Made by a program: the position numbers and the translations under genes. From Ramazzottius varieornatus (lineage: Eukaryota; Tardigrada; Eutardigrada; Parachela; Ramazzottiidae): a stretch of DNA of 64,000 nucleotides. Positions 29,558 through 41,075 of this stretch are shown one piece after another. The notes under the pieces are model-generated. The model did not search any database. It was not told the origin of the DNA and saw only the letters and a program-made list of their open reading frames with translations. The stretch spans positions 1,571,145-1,635,144 of the forward strand of contig BDGG01000002.1 of assembly GCA_001949185.1 (NCBI GenBank), read 5' to 3'. The stretch's first letter is position 1. Every line of letters begins with the position of its first letter.

Positions 29558-32313
29558 TCAGGAAGTTGGGGAACTATCTTGTTCAGCTGAACTCGTTGAA
29601 TCTGGAACCGCCACTCTTGTCCGCCGCGCTTTCCACTTGGCGATCAGTGCCTTCACTTTATTCTTCAGCTTGACCAGCGGTCTCTGCGCACTTTCTTTCT
29701 CACCCACCACAAGACTCTTACTCGTATACGCATGTATGGGACCAAAAGCCAAGGCTAACACGGTGCACGTCATGCAAATCACGTTATAAGGCATACTAAA
29801 GTCAGGCGTGGGAAGGTTGACCAACAGAGCTTCGGTGTATAGTCTCAGGAAGCACGAGTCGAATCCCGGCATCATGGTAACGTGAGAGCACTGCTCAGGA
29901 CTCTTCAACATGACCGCTACGACGGCAGGTGGAACGTCGAAGCCCCGATGGGCGTCGGGCGGGTACTCGGTCCACTTGAGCAACGTCAGGTCGAACTCGA
30001 CGGCAAACTCTATGGAAGAAGCGGACGGAATGTCGAAGAGTAGCTCGATGTGGTGTGGAGCGATGCGGTCGCGTGCTGGTCGGAAGTGTGAGCGGAGAAT
30101 GGGCACCGAGAGCCTAAGCGTGTGCAGGTATACTCGTAGGAACCTATGAAACGACACAGTTCGTTAGACACCTGCATACTTATTAGACGGACCGAATCGT
30201 TAGATTCTGCATGCAGGTACGTGACAGATCGAGGACTGTCCGTGACAAGCCATCACAAACCTGCATGCAATTCAACTCCGTGTAACAGGTGGTACAGTGT
30301 ATGTAGGTACGTGGTAGCCTGACTTTCCACGCTTTACTTTTCGGTTGGGAAAGACGTACCACGGAAGAACTTCGAGGTACTGGACGCGAAGAGCTGAGGT
30401 TGGGTCGTGGTTTTCCAGACGGCATTTGATGGCCCCTTTGTGCTGTCCGTACCCGGCCACAAAGCGGTGAGTCGTAAGGAGGGGCTCGTGTAAACCCGGC
30501 TGAACCGTCGAAGGGCTTTTTCCACTGAGAGTAAACTTTGGCCTGAAGAGAATAATTAACCTAATGTGGCGAATAGTAAATGAGACAAAAGGGTTTTCAA
30601 GGAAGACCGTACCCGTTGAACGTTGTACTATTTGCAAGATCGTAAACAGCCAGACGATGGTTATTCTCGGGTAGGGCCATCGTGAATGACGGGAAAGGCT
30701 GCAAAGCCATCTCCTGCATCGGTGAACCAGGCAAGCCTTGGTCGACGTAGATGAGGCTTTGGTCAGCGAGTGGGCAACCACGTTCCAGCTCAACCTCGAA
30801 AATGTCCTTCAGCGACCAGTCTAAAGGCACAAAAGAACGATAAGTATGATCATGTGGAAAACTACTCCTTGTCGTACGATTGTGCTTACGGAGCTTGTTG
30901 AAGTCCTGGACGGAACCCGGCTGGATAACGGCGGTGGCAGTGAAAGTGGCTTGAAGCAGCTGTTCTTCGACGGCGCAGGATTTTCGATTGTCATTGTTAC
31001 ACACCGGTCGGACATTCAATGCCAGGCTAAAGTAGTGGGAAGACAAGAGCTTGATGGCGTTTAGCAGTCGTGCCAGACCGCTTTGTTCGCCACACGGCAA
31101 AAGCTTTTTCCAAGGAGTCAGATTCTCCGTGCAGACGTTTTCCCGAGGTAACGTACTATACCTTACCAGGCTGTTGTTAACACTTCCAGCCCTTGTTAGA
31201 CCTAGTAAGAAACCAAGAAATAGTATCAAAGGATCGGACGATAAAGATAAAATCTTTCCAAAAGCTCATAAACGACACTTCAAGAGGATAGAACCGACGA
31301 CCATCCGCTCGCGAGTCGCGCATCCACTCAACTGAACCAACCCGTTGTGGTCCAGTCATTCACCACGAATGGCGCCGGGTACAGCTGCAAGTTCGAGTTC
31401 GATCCCCCTGATTCCTCCAATTGTTTTTTCTCTTTAGTCGGAACTCGGAAGCAGTGTTCAGCAGGTAAACATTCCGTGCTACTCAGCATGGCTCGCCATA
31501 TCATGGTAAAGATCCGAAATGGTTCAGATTGATGAAAATTCACTCGGGGTACCGGAATGTTTCCCTGCCGAACACTGCTCGGAAGTCAAGTTTAAATTCT
31601 GACTTACCTTGCGGACGGAACTGCCAGACGGGTGAGATCGACTTGGCGTTGGTCACATCATTCAAAGTGGCACAGAACAGTCCTGCCAAGGAGTTCGTCA
31701 AGCCTTTCCAGCGTTGATCGACGGAATGTTGGCTGGCAGCGGAAGAGAAAGGTGTCGAGGTGTCGTCGGGACTAAACCAAGCATAGACTTGTGCGCCAGT
31801 CGGTGCCCAGGCTTCAGCTGCATAGCCCCACTGTCGGTGTCGGTACAAACCCTGCGTCAACACCAGATGCAGCTCCTCCAAAGCATGCTTTTCCATAACG
31901 TCGGCCACACTCTTGGGAAACAAGTCCACATGACCATCTGCAATCGGAATAAACACTTAAGCCAAAAACAAAGGACTTCCGCCGATGTCACAATTCACAA
32001 ATGCACTAATATCAAGCGACGTTATCGCAGCAGAAATTCAAAATTCGAAATGCTAACCGTCCCACCGTTTGTACGACAGAAACTTACAATGTGCTCGACG
32101 GGGAGTGGTGATGGTAAACTTAAACTGCAGATGGAGATGTTCCGTGTCCAACGGCGTAATCAGCAGCTCCTCTCTAAACGAATCTGCAAGTAAGTGTTGA
32201 ACTGATGATGAATCGCCGGATGATGCGGCGCATTCTGTCCATCGTCCGCAGCACATAAGGATGGCCAGCAACCTCAATCCTACGTTTTTACGCCTAAAAT
32301 TCGATGGTTCCAT
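29558..32313 (-). CDS. PIGT: GPI transamidase component PIG-T, 6 exons, 614 aa
   Basis: Subunit of the ER-membrane GPI transamidase, which attaches GPI anchors to proteins. Exons: 32313-32088, 31937-31608, 31201-30890, 30820-30613, 30542-30360, 30143-29558 (615 codons in frame). It has a signal peptide (residues about 10-30), SFREELLITPL, ALEELHLVLTQGLYRHRQWG, and NSLAGLFCATLND, whose Cys aligns with the one that bonds PIG-K. These are followed by ENVCTENLTPWKKLLPC, LLKWTEYPPDAHRGFDVPP, and the hallmark VNLPTPDFSMPYNVIC leading into the single C-terminal TM segment (about 540-560). A basic lumen-distal tail follows. It is slightly longer than human PIGT (578). It is divergent from QRSL1 with about 395 bp between the two ATGs. 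Confidence 0.95.
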
Positions 32314-32708
32314 GAACGCTGACTCCGCTATCTAACTGTGCTCGCTGGACGGTGGATGGACATCAAACCTCAACCTGCAACAACAAGAGAAACATTGAAC
32401 GACGGACGTACGGTCGTCGGTCGGCGCCTCGACGATTAAATTTGCTACCGTCAATCCATGCATACACCGCTCGCCAATCCATCGAGGCTTTATATAGGAG
32501 GAGTCATCTCGATTGATTGGCGTTCTCCTTGATCACACGGAAACAAACGGTTCGGGATTTGCGAATCGCGATTGCGATTCAAAATTTAAATTTATACTTC
32601 CGGTCGTACGTACGTTGAAGTTATTCCCAACTTCTGAACCTCAAATGTACCTTTCTGTGTTTCAGGGAGGGCCGAGCAATCGGACAGAAAGGACGGGTGT
32701 TCTTCTGG
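32314..32708. promoter_or_regulatory. shared divergent promoter region of PIGT and QRSL1
   Basis: A 395-bp space between two start codons on opposite strands, so both promoters must lie here unless the 5' UTRs are spliced from further away. No TATA box stands out, which fits housekeeping genes. The role is inferred from position. Confidence 0.5.
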
Positions 32709-34652
32709 ATGGCGACCACTGTAAGGACAGCCTTCGTCAGGAACGCACCTAATACTCGCCTTCCCTTAACAAGCATCGCTCAGTTTCTCTCTCACATCAA
32801 CCAAGAACGCCTGTCGGCACTGAACCTGATCGAAGCATATCATCAGCATGTCCAGCATGCTCAAGCGGAGTCCAACGCCTACACCAGCGACCTGACCGTC
32901 AACATCGACGCACCACAAGTGCAAGCCATGCTGGATGGTCTATCACAGCCCAGGCTGATGGCTGTCCCTTTCGCCGTCAAGGATAACTTTTGCGTCCAGG
33001 AGAATATCACAAGCTGCGCCTCGCTCATGCTACAAGACTTTGTGCCTGCTTATACCGCCACCGTCGTTCAGCGCCTGTTGAACGCTGGCGCTTTGCTGGT
33101 GGGTAAGACCAACATGGATGAATTTGCCATGGGCTCCGGCTCCATTGACTCGTGGAGAGGAGCGGTGACCAACCCTTGGGACACCACGAGGATAGCTGGT
33201 GAGCCTTTTTTTCGCTAGTTTCTTTTCAGAAGGCCCAAGAACGTTTGTCCCCTGGAATTTATGAGTGGAACACCAGAACCAAAATTAAGTGTGCGTCAGT
33301 CAATCTTGAAATTTCGGATGAAAAAGCTTTCGGAAGGCGGATGGAACCAGCGACGCCTGCCCTCCGAGGCAGACGCATTGCCCGCTGCGCTACTAGTTCC
33401 ACTCCATGGAGTGGCGCAATGGTCAAGTCGTTAGACTGTTGAGCAATAGGCATGCAGTTCGAGTCGTGACAAGCGAGATTTTTGGGTGAATTAGTTTGCG
33501 GTTGCAGGTGGTAGTTCTGGCGGAAGTGCAGCAGCCGTCGCCTCTCGATCTGCCATCTTCGCTCTGGGATCCGATACAGGAGGCTCTGTGCGAAATCCCG
33601 CCAGCTATTGCGGCTTAGTAGGCTACAAGCCTTCCTACGGGCATGTCTCCCGTCATGGATTGATCCCTTTGGTTAACTCCACCGACGTACCTGCCATCTT
33701 TACTCACGTTGTGGAAGACGCTCGCACTGTTTACGATGTTATTGGTAGGTACGGGGACTTTCATAGTACATAGGGATTCTACTAATCGTTTCTACACATG
33801 CCTTTTTTTAATGTTCGCTAGCTGGCCCTGATGCCAAAGACAGCACCTGTCTTACGACTCCCCCGCCACCTCAACGAGACTCCAAACTGAACAAAGTGAA
33901 AGTCGGTATCCCGCAAGAGCTGAATGTACCAGAGTATCAGCCGTATCTGGGGTTCTGGAGAAGTGTAGCGGAGAGATTAGAAGAACATGGGGCGGAAGTG
34001 GTGCCTGTCTCCCTACCGCACTCAGAGTATGCCAACGCCTGCTACACGGTCCTATGTGCTTGTGATGTGGCCTCTAACATGGCGAGGTACGACGGTGTCG
34101 AGTTCGGGCATCGAAGCACGGCAAGTGATGTGTCGACCAATGCCATGTACGCTGCTACGAGGCACGAGGGTAGGTGGGAAATTTAACCGAATTTCTCGAC
34201 CAAATCGCCAAGCGAGACGTCTTTCCGTAGGCTTCAACGAAGTGGTGCGCGGAAGAATCCTTGCCGGTAACTTCTTCTTGCTGAAGAGAAGTCAGCAAGA
34301 GTACTTCCTCTATGCGGCGAAGGTGAGAAGGCTTATAGTGCAGGACTTTACGAAGGTTTTTGACAAAGAAGTGGATGTGCTATGTATGCCGGTAACGTTT
34401 GGCGTGGCACCAACCCTGGAAGAGTTTAAAAAGTTGGACAACCGTACGCAGCAGGAATTGCAGGACCTCTTCACGGTGGCGGCCTCGTTAGCTGGTCTGC
34501 CAGCTATCAGTGTCCCCATAGCCATGGAAGGACACCTACCGGTAGGAATACAACTGGTGGCGCCTAATCGACAAGACAATTTCTTGTTAGACGTAGCACA
34601 GCATGTGGAAAGTTTGTACAAATTTCATGAGAAGTTTTCTTTAGGTTTGTGA
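32709..34652 (+). CDS. QRSL1: glutamyl-tRNA(Gln) amidotransferase subunit A, mitochondrial, 4 exons, 498 aa
   Basis: Catalytic amidase of the mitochondrial GatCAB complex, which converts Glu-tRNA(Gln) to Gln-tRNA(Gln). Exons: 32709-33198, 33508-33744, 33822-34169, 34231-34652 (499 codons in frame). The amidase signature is complete: [10 protein letters not shown] gives the catalytic Lys, [13 protein letters not shown] and [13 protein letters not shown] give the cis-Ser and nucleophile Ser. The C-terminal part has [14 protein letters not shown] and [10 protein letters not shown]. The N terminus ([18 protein letters not shown]) is basic and Ser/Thr-rich, as expected of a mitochondrial presequence. 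An upstream GTG is not likely to be used. Intron 1 carries a tRNA-like stretch. Confidence 0.95.
33405..33476 (+). repeat. tRNA-like sequence with A and B boxes in QRSL1 intron 1
   Basis: TGGCGCAATGG fits the pol III A box and GTTCGAGTC, 47 bases later, fits the B box. The acceptor, D and T stems do not pair properly, so it is not a good tRNA gene. It may be a tRNA pseudogene or the head of a tRNA-derived SINE. No second copy was noticed in the window. Confidence 0.3.
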
Positions 34653-35764
34653 TTTAAGGAAGTCTAAGCTGTCATGGACTGATTTCTTCGAATAACAGTT
34701 TTTATGACTAGTCCGATCTGCTTACCTGGTGAATTTATGATCGAAGTGACTGACCGTTTCAAATTTCAATGTTGGCGATAAAAAATAATCGTTCATGGAA
34801 TAAGTTTTCAGCAGACGTCGTTACGTAGGACGCCCGTATACATAACCACTGAGTCTTCCTGCATGAAGTTGCCGTTTCATGAAGACCCATTTCAAAAATC
34901 TGTATTTCTGTACATGAGCGGTTTCAAAACCTCGTTTTTTACAGAACATAGCGCACGTTGTTGTCTTTCGTTTGAGCACAAGGAAGCGCTACTTCAGCCT
35001 CCCGGTTCCTGTTTGAATTTTTGGATATTTGAATTTTCAAGATAATTTTTGAAAACCAACGTGACGTCCTTGTTAATAAAGTTTAATGTTAGAGACATTG
35101 TGAACGAGTCTTTCATTTGCGCACACTCTGCGGAACCCAATCGGATAGAACGACGTAAAGTCTCATCCTGAACCAACGTCTCGCTGGGGTCAGCCTCAGA
35201 TTCCCAATAGGAAAAGGGAAGCAAAAGGAAAGATTCAGCCGATGCGCCCCTCCCTCACCCCACTGCCCGTTTCTCAGAGCCTAGGCTTAGCAGTTGAGAA
35301 GGTCAGTACAGTGTAGCCGTAACAATTGGACCCTCTTTTAACACAATATTTGCTGCCGCCTAGTGGGAATTACTGCAAACAATTTGCTGTCGACATGTCC
35401 TCGTAAAGGTTCCTCCAAGCGCATGGTATACATCGGCTGGTCTGATGAGCGGGTATTGCTTTTGTTTTTGTTATCATCAAGCGAGTACTTTCATACCACC
35501 TAAAGAACATTCCAAATGTCTGAATAATAATCCCCAGAACAACTTTGCCTTGTTTTTATGTGGGGAACCTAGCTAGCCAGGACAAAACTGACAAAAAACG
35601 ATTTCTCAGACATACTAAATTTTCGTATAAAGACAAAGTGAACAAGGACAAAGCCAATAAACTGTCAAAGCACGAGTACCTAATCTGTCAGAAACTGCCG
35701 GCTTGCAAGGTGGCACAAAGTACCGTATTCAAACACTACAAGAGTCGTGCGAAAAGGGGTCAGT
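34653..35764. other. intergenic between QRSL1 and CAHS
   Basis: Convergent intergenic region. It holds a copy of dispersed repeat R1 (35085-35290). Nothing else was recognised. Confidence 0.5.
35085..35290 (+). repeat. dispersed repeat R1, third copy
   Basis: It matches the reverse complement of 7035-7200: GAACGAGTCTTTCATTTGCG, CTGGGGTCAGCCTCAGATTC, CGCCCCTCCCTCACCCCACT and GAGCCTAGGCT. The copy is solo, with no partner arm nearby. Confidence 0.7.
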
Positions 35765-36777
35765 TTACTTCTTGGACTGGGATACTTTCTCGGACTGGGA
35801 CACGGTGGTGCTACCAGAAATCGTGTGGCCTACTGCTGACTCGAACGTGACTTGAGCCTACGAACCAACCAGACATGTCAGATAAAGAGCAAAGTTCGTC
35901 GCAAGACAGCACACAAACTCACATCGGTGGCCATTTTGCTCTTCTCGAGAGCATCTTGAGCCAGCTTGGCTTCTCGGTCCAACTCGCGCTGCAAGACATC
36001 ATTTGAATTATGCAGTAATGGAAAGACCCAGGCACGGCGGAAAGAAAGCAAAGTGAGCAACAATACCTTGGCCATCATAGCCTCCAGCTCAACCTGTTTC
36101 TTCTGGTTGTCGATTGTCCCTGCAAGACAACACCAGGGTTATTTTCCACCTCCCATGGCCACATTAAACTAGCTCAGTAGTAAGGCATCAGTCAGAAAAG
36201 AGAAAATGATATCAAAGCAAAACCGGTCCAGATAATAAGCCGGCAAGTTGATGAGTCGGTACTCTAGGCTCTGGCAGGAAAATTATACCGATCCGCACAT
36301 GGTAAACCAACTGGGCGTACCTTGAACCAGGGACTTGCGGAACTCAACGTCTCGTTGATGTTGCTTCTCTAGTTCCCGTCGAAGACGTTCCGCCTCAGCT
36401 TCGGCTTGCTTTCGGTAAGCCTCGGTCTTGCCTTCAATATCCTTCTGGTGGCGTTGGTTGATGGCTTCCAGTTCGCGCTCGTATCGTTCGCGGTCCTTGC
36501 GGGCCTCGGCTTCCATCTCAGGGGTCATTTGGACATGGGCTTCGGTGGACTGGCCGGAGACTCGCGCAGCCGAGGCGGTGAAACCTTGACCGACCATCTG
36601 CTCACTGAGACCAGCAGCGCTGGTCGAGATGACTGGAGGAGGGACATTGGGAACGTTGGTGCGGACATCGGTGTGTGTGTAGCTGGTGTTCTGCTCTTGG
36701 ACGTGCTGGCTCGACTGTCCAGACTGGCCAGACGACTGGTGGCTGGATGATGAGTGTTCCGAAGCTCGCTGAGACAT
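35765..36777 (-). CDS. CAHS (cytoplasmic abundant heat-soluble) protein, 4 exons, 222 aa
   Basis: Tardigrade-specific, intrinsically disordered desiccation-protection protein. The family is known to form cytoplasmic filaments or gels during water loss. Exons: 36777-36321, 36119-36067, 35988-35923, 35857-35765 (223 codons in frame). The N terminus is Ser/Gln/His-rich and disordered, with a [20 protein letters not shown]-type block. Next is a long, highly charged helical middle (about residues 80-185: [20 protein letters not shown], then [33 protein letters not shown]). The C terminus is conserved: [20 protein letters not shown] then EKVSQSKK. There is no Cys-rich or membrane segment. Length is usual for the family. 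A TATA box lies 112 bp above the ATG. It is a single copy here, with no CAHS paralogue in the window. The paralogue number (CAHS1, 3, 8, etc.) is not assigned. Confidence 0.95.
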
Positions 36778-36888
36778 GGCGGTATATGGGCAGTAAGAGG
36801 GATGAATCGGTGAAAGGCAAACAGGGAACGAGGAAGTCTTTGCAGATCGAAGAATTTCACTGGGTGGATTATGTTTTCACCACCGAAG

Positions 36889-36895
36889 TTTTATA
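36889..36895 (-). promoter_or_regulatory. TATA box of the CAHS gene
   Basis: CCGTATAAAAC on the minus strand, 112 bp upstream of the CAHS ATG, implies a start of transcription about 80-90 bp before the ATG. A CCAAT-type word (reverse complement ATTGG) occurs about 30 bp further upstream. The assignment is by position and sequence only. Confidence 0.6.
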
Positions 36896-39404
36896 CGGTG
36901 GCGGAGAGTTCAAACAAAGGTAAAGTCCAATGCGCTTCGGGCTATTTTTCCCTGTGCCGGCTCGGGCGGCGTGTCATGGCTGGAATTCCCCACGTACAAA
37001 TAAGCCGCGCACGCGAGGAATGCGGCCCGACACAACTTTTGCCTAACGGACACTTTATTCTTTGAGGATGTTGTCTCTTCATACGCGCCGCAGACTCCCT
37101 TGTACAACCTAGTTGACCTGTTGTCCGTACTCCAAAGTTCCCTGAGCAAAGGTCCCTAAGCATTTTCATGACGGGGTTGCACTACTGTTGGGTCGCGATC
37201 AGATTACTGTGCGAGTAGTGTGAAGGTAGACAGAAAGAACGTCAAGGCGTCAAACCGTGATTTCATCGTTGCTGGCAGCTATCAGATGGATGCTCTAACG
37301 AGAACAACCACGCATTCCGATCGTGATACGGCATTTCCCTTCGATACACCGTCCAGACAATCGGGGAACGAAGTAGCGCTGCCTGGCTTGAGACTTTCAT
37401 TTCCTTCGACAACTTCAACTCCATTCTACGGTGGGCGGAACAATTGCTGCGGAAAATCATAAGAGAGTATTCGTTAATGACGTCAGGTTTTGATATTAGG
37501 AGGCCTGATTCTGCCTGAACATCCCCTCCAATGTCAGGCAATTCAAGCAATCAACTGTCTTTCATAAGACTGCTGTCAGATTTTAGGTACCCATGATCCC
37601 TCCCTGGGTACCTGAGGTCAGTAATGCAGGCCTGCACTAGCGCTCGGCCCTAGGGTGTCGCGCCTAATATCGTATATCAAACCAAACCATTTAAAAATAA
37701 AATTTAAAAAAATTCTAACATTCAAACTGCACATTCAAGCACTCAAATTGCTCCTCGATTTAAGCATAGTATTCGAAAAGAGATACGTTTTCTCGATTCA
37801 CATTGAGGCAAGACCCGCCCTTACTTTTGCATTCGACAAAGAGTAAAATTTAAGACATGATACTACAGAAACAAGGAAAATACAACTGCAGGAACTGTCG
37901 GCCAGAGGTCGGAAGATTTTCGCGTTTTCGTCGGAAAAAACAGCGGTCTAGCAGGTAATGATCGCTTTGTACTCGAAAATCCTTGAGAATATGGATATTT
38001 CCATATCATCTGGACCACAGCTAACACGGAATCCGCTGCCTCAAACAACTTCAAAATTTGTCTCAACAACATTCTGCGTAACATCGCCAGATTACTGATT
38101 CAAGCTATGCATCTGCTCATTCCATGGAATTTTTAGCAGCTGTTTTTGGATATCGGCTGATACATCTGACAAAGGCATAGGCTAAGTTTCGATGCCCTAC
38201 CAGCACTGCAGGAAGGTTATTCACAGATTGTGCTGTGGATTCACCCAGAAGTTGATTCCTGTATGATAACGCGAGATACGGAAGTAACGGACCTACGTCG
38301 CTGCGATGACACAAACAGTTTTGGTTAAAAGTTTCGATTGATCACAAAATTCTGGGCCAAATATTGAGATGTTTTATCAAGTGGTGTACGAGCAGCTGAA
38401 CCTAACTTTGTCCGCTGGTTGAAACTTTGTACACTGCGTCAAACATACGTCGCAAGTCTGAAGTGCCTACGAACAGCTCGTTACGCGGTGCAGAAAGCTT
38501 TAGCCAGTGGACAAAGTCAGGTCCAGCCCCTCGTACCATCGTGCATGTACAACGCACTCTGGTAGTCCGCTTTGTGCCGCAGTATCAAAACACCTGGTTG
38601 GTAAAAAACATGCACTTAAAGAGCTTTACCTAACGGGCGTCGACTTAAAGCGAATACTTCCGTATCCCACAGTATATCATGTATCGTCCAGGTTTTCTCT
38701 CTTGAATAAGTTCACTGTACGAACTGTGGAGGAAGCTTTCTTCTATCGTCTTGTAATATCACAACATTCAGGGGCGTTTAGTGAACTTCATACGATGGCA
38801 ATATTGAGACGCTGGCAACAAAAACGAAGTGAATGGATTCGAAAACAAATCTGCTACACTAATCAGCCAGAGAATTTCTTTTCGAAGCTTTCTCCGACAT
38901 TTCGGTGATGACCACCTGGGCACTAGTAATGGCACAAATTTGAATGGACTCAGAAGAAATATTCCTCCAGCTGTACACAACGGCGATATCAGAAGTGCGA
39001 AAACGACAGGGGCATCGACACTCTCGTTCCTGCTCATAAACGGCAAGCGAGCCCCTTAGGACTGCATTTGATTGTCACTCTTTCTCGACCACCGTCTGTT
39101 TTCGCCAATCTTGCAAACATCGCTGGGGGACTATGGAGAGTATATGGACTCTGACCCCGCTAACCCGGTCCAGTTTCCAGCGGTGGCAGCAGTGGTAGGC
39201 ACTCTGGACACCATGCAGTGTACGAGTTACACGGCCAGCCCTCTGTCAGGTTCACTGCACGTATGACCACGATATCTGTGAGCGGACTGAAATCTGCAAG
39301 TCATGGTTGATTTAGCGGTCACAATGGAATTAAGGGCATTACAGAACTATCGGCTGGCGGTTCTATCTACCTTTTACTGCTCTTTTTGCGAGAGGATATA
39401 TTGA

Positions 39405-39540
39405 TATGCTAATTTTATTAAAGACACCCTGATTATTATTTTCTGGCACCCCTTCCACCCTGCCAGAGGCACCTCTCTCGTCTAGGGTGGAAACTTGGAA
39501 AGGTGGAAATTCCTATATCAGCAGAGCTCTAGGGTGGGAA
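39405..39540 (+). repeat. dispersed repeat R4, copy 1
   Basis: TTATTAAAGACACCCTGATT, GGCACCCCTTCCACC, AGGCACCTCTCTCGTCTAGG, GTGGAAA and GAGCTCTAGGG all recur in reverse complement at 50455-50600. It is rich in the word CTAGGGTGG. Element type is unknown. Confidence 0.65.
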
Positions 39541-40170
39541 AAAAGACACCAAGGACACCTCTAGTGCAGGCGTGCAGTAATGAATGCTGCCTATATTGGC
39601 GCAGCAGTCACATTGGCCGTGACACCCATTTTCAGTAGACCACGTATTTACCACCGAGATTATGTAGTAACTTAGTCTTATACAGTTTTTCTTTGCCACT
39701 TGAGCATGTAGCATTGTAACCTACAGGTATTTATATGAGTGGGTGCCAATAGAAAATGGAAACTTGGCAGGTCGTGCGGGCCAACTCATTACGTCCATTG
39801 ACACGACGTACTAGAAATCAATATTTTTCGAACTACAATCTCAATGTTATTGTACAAAAAGCAAAAAGCAGAGCACTTCCAGTATTACTGCCAATCCTAC
39901 AAACACTGAAAACAAGAATGAAGCTACCAAATATGAAGCTAGAGTTCCTCCTCTAGGTCGGCCACGGCTTCCTCTGCGTAGTGTTCATTCACTCTCCGCT
40001 GTATCATCCTACTGCCCGTGCTGACAGAGCATTAAAAACCTAAATTCTGACAGAAACAAAAGCTTCTAAGTGGAACAACGATACACACAGAAATCCCTGC
40101 TGAAGTAACAGAAACCCTTGTTGAATTAACAGAAACAAATCAGAAAACAAAACGTTCTTCTGTTGGGGGC

Positions 40171-40385
40171 CGCGCTATCAGACTTCCCGTGTGACCTGTC
40201 AGCTGTTTCTTAACGCAAAACTGACGTCACAAGAGGGGAGCCTGGGCAGGCCCTGGGGTGGTCCAATGGGGCATCCTTAGGGTGTGAAGGGTAACGCAGG
40301 TCACCCTAGTAGAAATGTGGGTGTGTCGTCAACGTGATGTCAGAAACGTCGCCTGTCAAGGTCACAAGGGAAGTCTGACAGCGCG
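40171..40385. mobile_element. foldback MITE
   Basis: The left arm CGCGCTATCAGACTTCCCGT then GTGACCTGTCAG pairs with the right arm, whose complement reads CGCGCTGTCAGACTTCCCTT then GTGACCTTGACAG. Arms are about 33 bp. The right arm overlaps the 3' end of the 202-codon minus-strand frame. Confidence 0.7.
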
Positions 40386-40948
40386 GACGGCACTGGTAAT
40401 TTTCCATAAAGCAACCTCCTGTCTAATGTACCATAGAATCTTGTTTCATTCAAATGTAACCGTCCCTTTATGATGTCTTTCAACACCATTTCTTGCCAAT
40501 TGTTTATTGAAACAACCGACCGATTTTTATTTAAAACAAAGTTCAGGATCCACGGGATCCAATCACGGCATCCTGCGAGCGAACCTAAGGCGAGCGAACA
40601 GCTTGCTCGAACGGTTATCAATACTGACATTCCTTCTTGCCAGCTGTTGTAGGTGAACCAGGACATGTATTGTGCTTCTCGATCGTATCTAACAGAAGCA
40701 ATGCTACCGTGAGGAACATATGCGGTGCCGGCGACAAGCCGCGGAAGAACTAAATGCACGTTACAGAAGGTTTCACCGTTGTCCCAAGCGGATGTACTGT
40801 TGGCCACCGCTGATCCATTACCAATCACCACTTTGACCGAACAGAATATACTGGTTCCATTCGCGCTCTTTATTGTCGCCCTGGAGAATTGGGTGTGCAC
40901 AGAACAGCTATGTAGCAGGCCTAGGTGCGCTACAAAACAACCAGTCAA
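40340..40948 (-). CDS. uncharacterised 202-codon open frame
   Basis: A long single open frame with several NxS/T sites and Cys residues (GTSIFCSVKVVIGNGSAVAN, CNVHLVLPRLVAG). There is no convincing signal peptide at the first Met (MTGCFVAHLGLLHSCS). I do not recognise it. Its last 13 codons or so are encoded by the arm of a foldback repeat, which argues that the frame end, at least, is not ancestral. It may be a real single-exon gene, an exon, or chance. Confidence 0.3.
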   Translation of the reverse strand: MTGCFVAHLGLLHSCSVHTQFSRATIKSANGTSIFCSVKVVIGNGSAVANSTSAWDNGETFCNVHLVLPRLVAGTAYVPHGSIASVRYDREAQYMSWFTYNSWQEGMSVLITVRASCSLALGSLAGCRDWIPWILNFVLNKNRSVVSINNWQEMVLKDIIKGRLHLNETRFYGTLDRRLLYGKLPVPSALSDFPCDLDRRRF

Positions 40949-41075
40949 CGAGGTACAGTATATCGCTCTGCAGAATCTAACTCATCAACAATAAAACAAC
41001 TTTCCCTGCAAAACTATACACTGAAAGACTGCACCAAACTTTCCTCTACAAGAACCGAAAACATCCCTCCCTTTT

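Larger units (their letters stand above)
36900..41075. other. 4.2-kb gene-poor stretch with repeats
   Basis: Between CAHS and the glycine-rich protein gene. Short open frames (for example 133 codons at 38507-38908, +) have no family resemblance and no clear splice links. Contains repeat R4 at 39405-39540, a foldback element at 40171-40385, and a 202-codon frame at 40340-40948 (-). Confidence 0.5.

Noticed and set aside
31340-31430. Possible extra PIGT exon
   Set aside because: The plus-strand and minus-strand frames look partly coding, but joining 31608 directly to 31201 restores the expected RPQGLTRAG..LPRENVC order and the reading frame.
38507-38908. 133-codon plus-strand frame upstream of the repeats
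   Set aside because: No recognisable motif; initiation and end are not supported by neighbouring signals.
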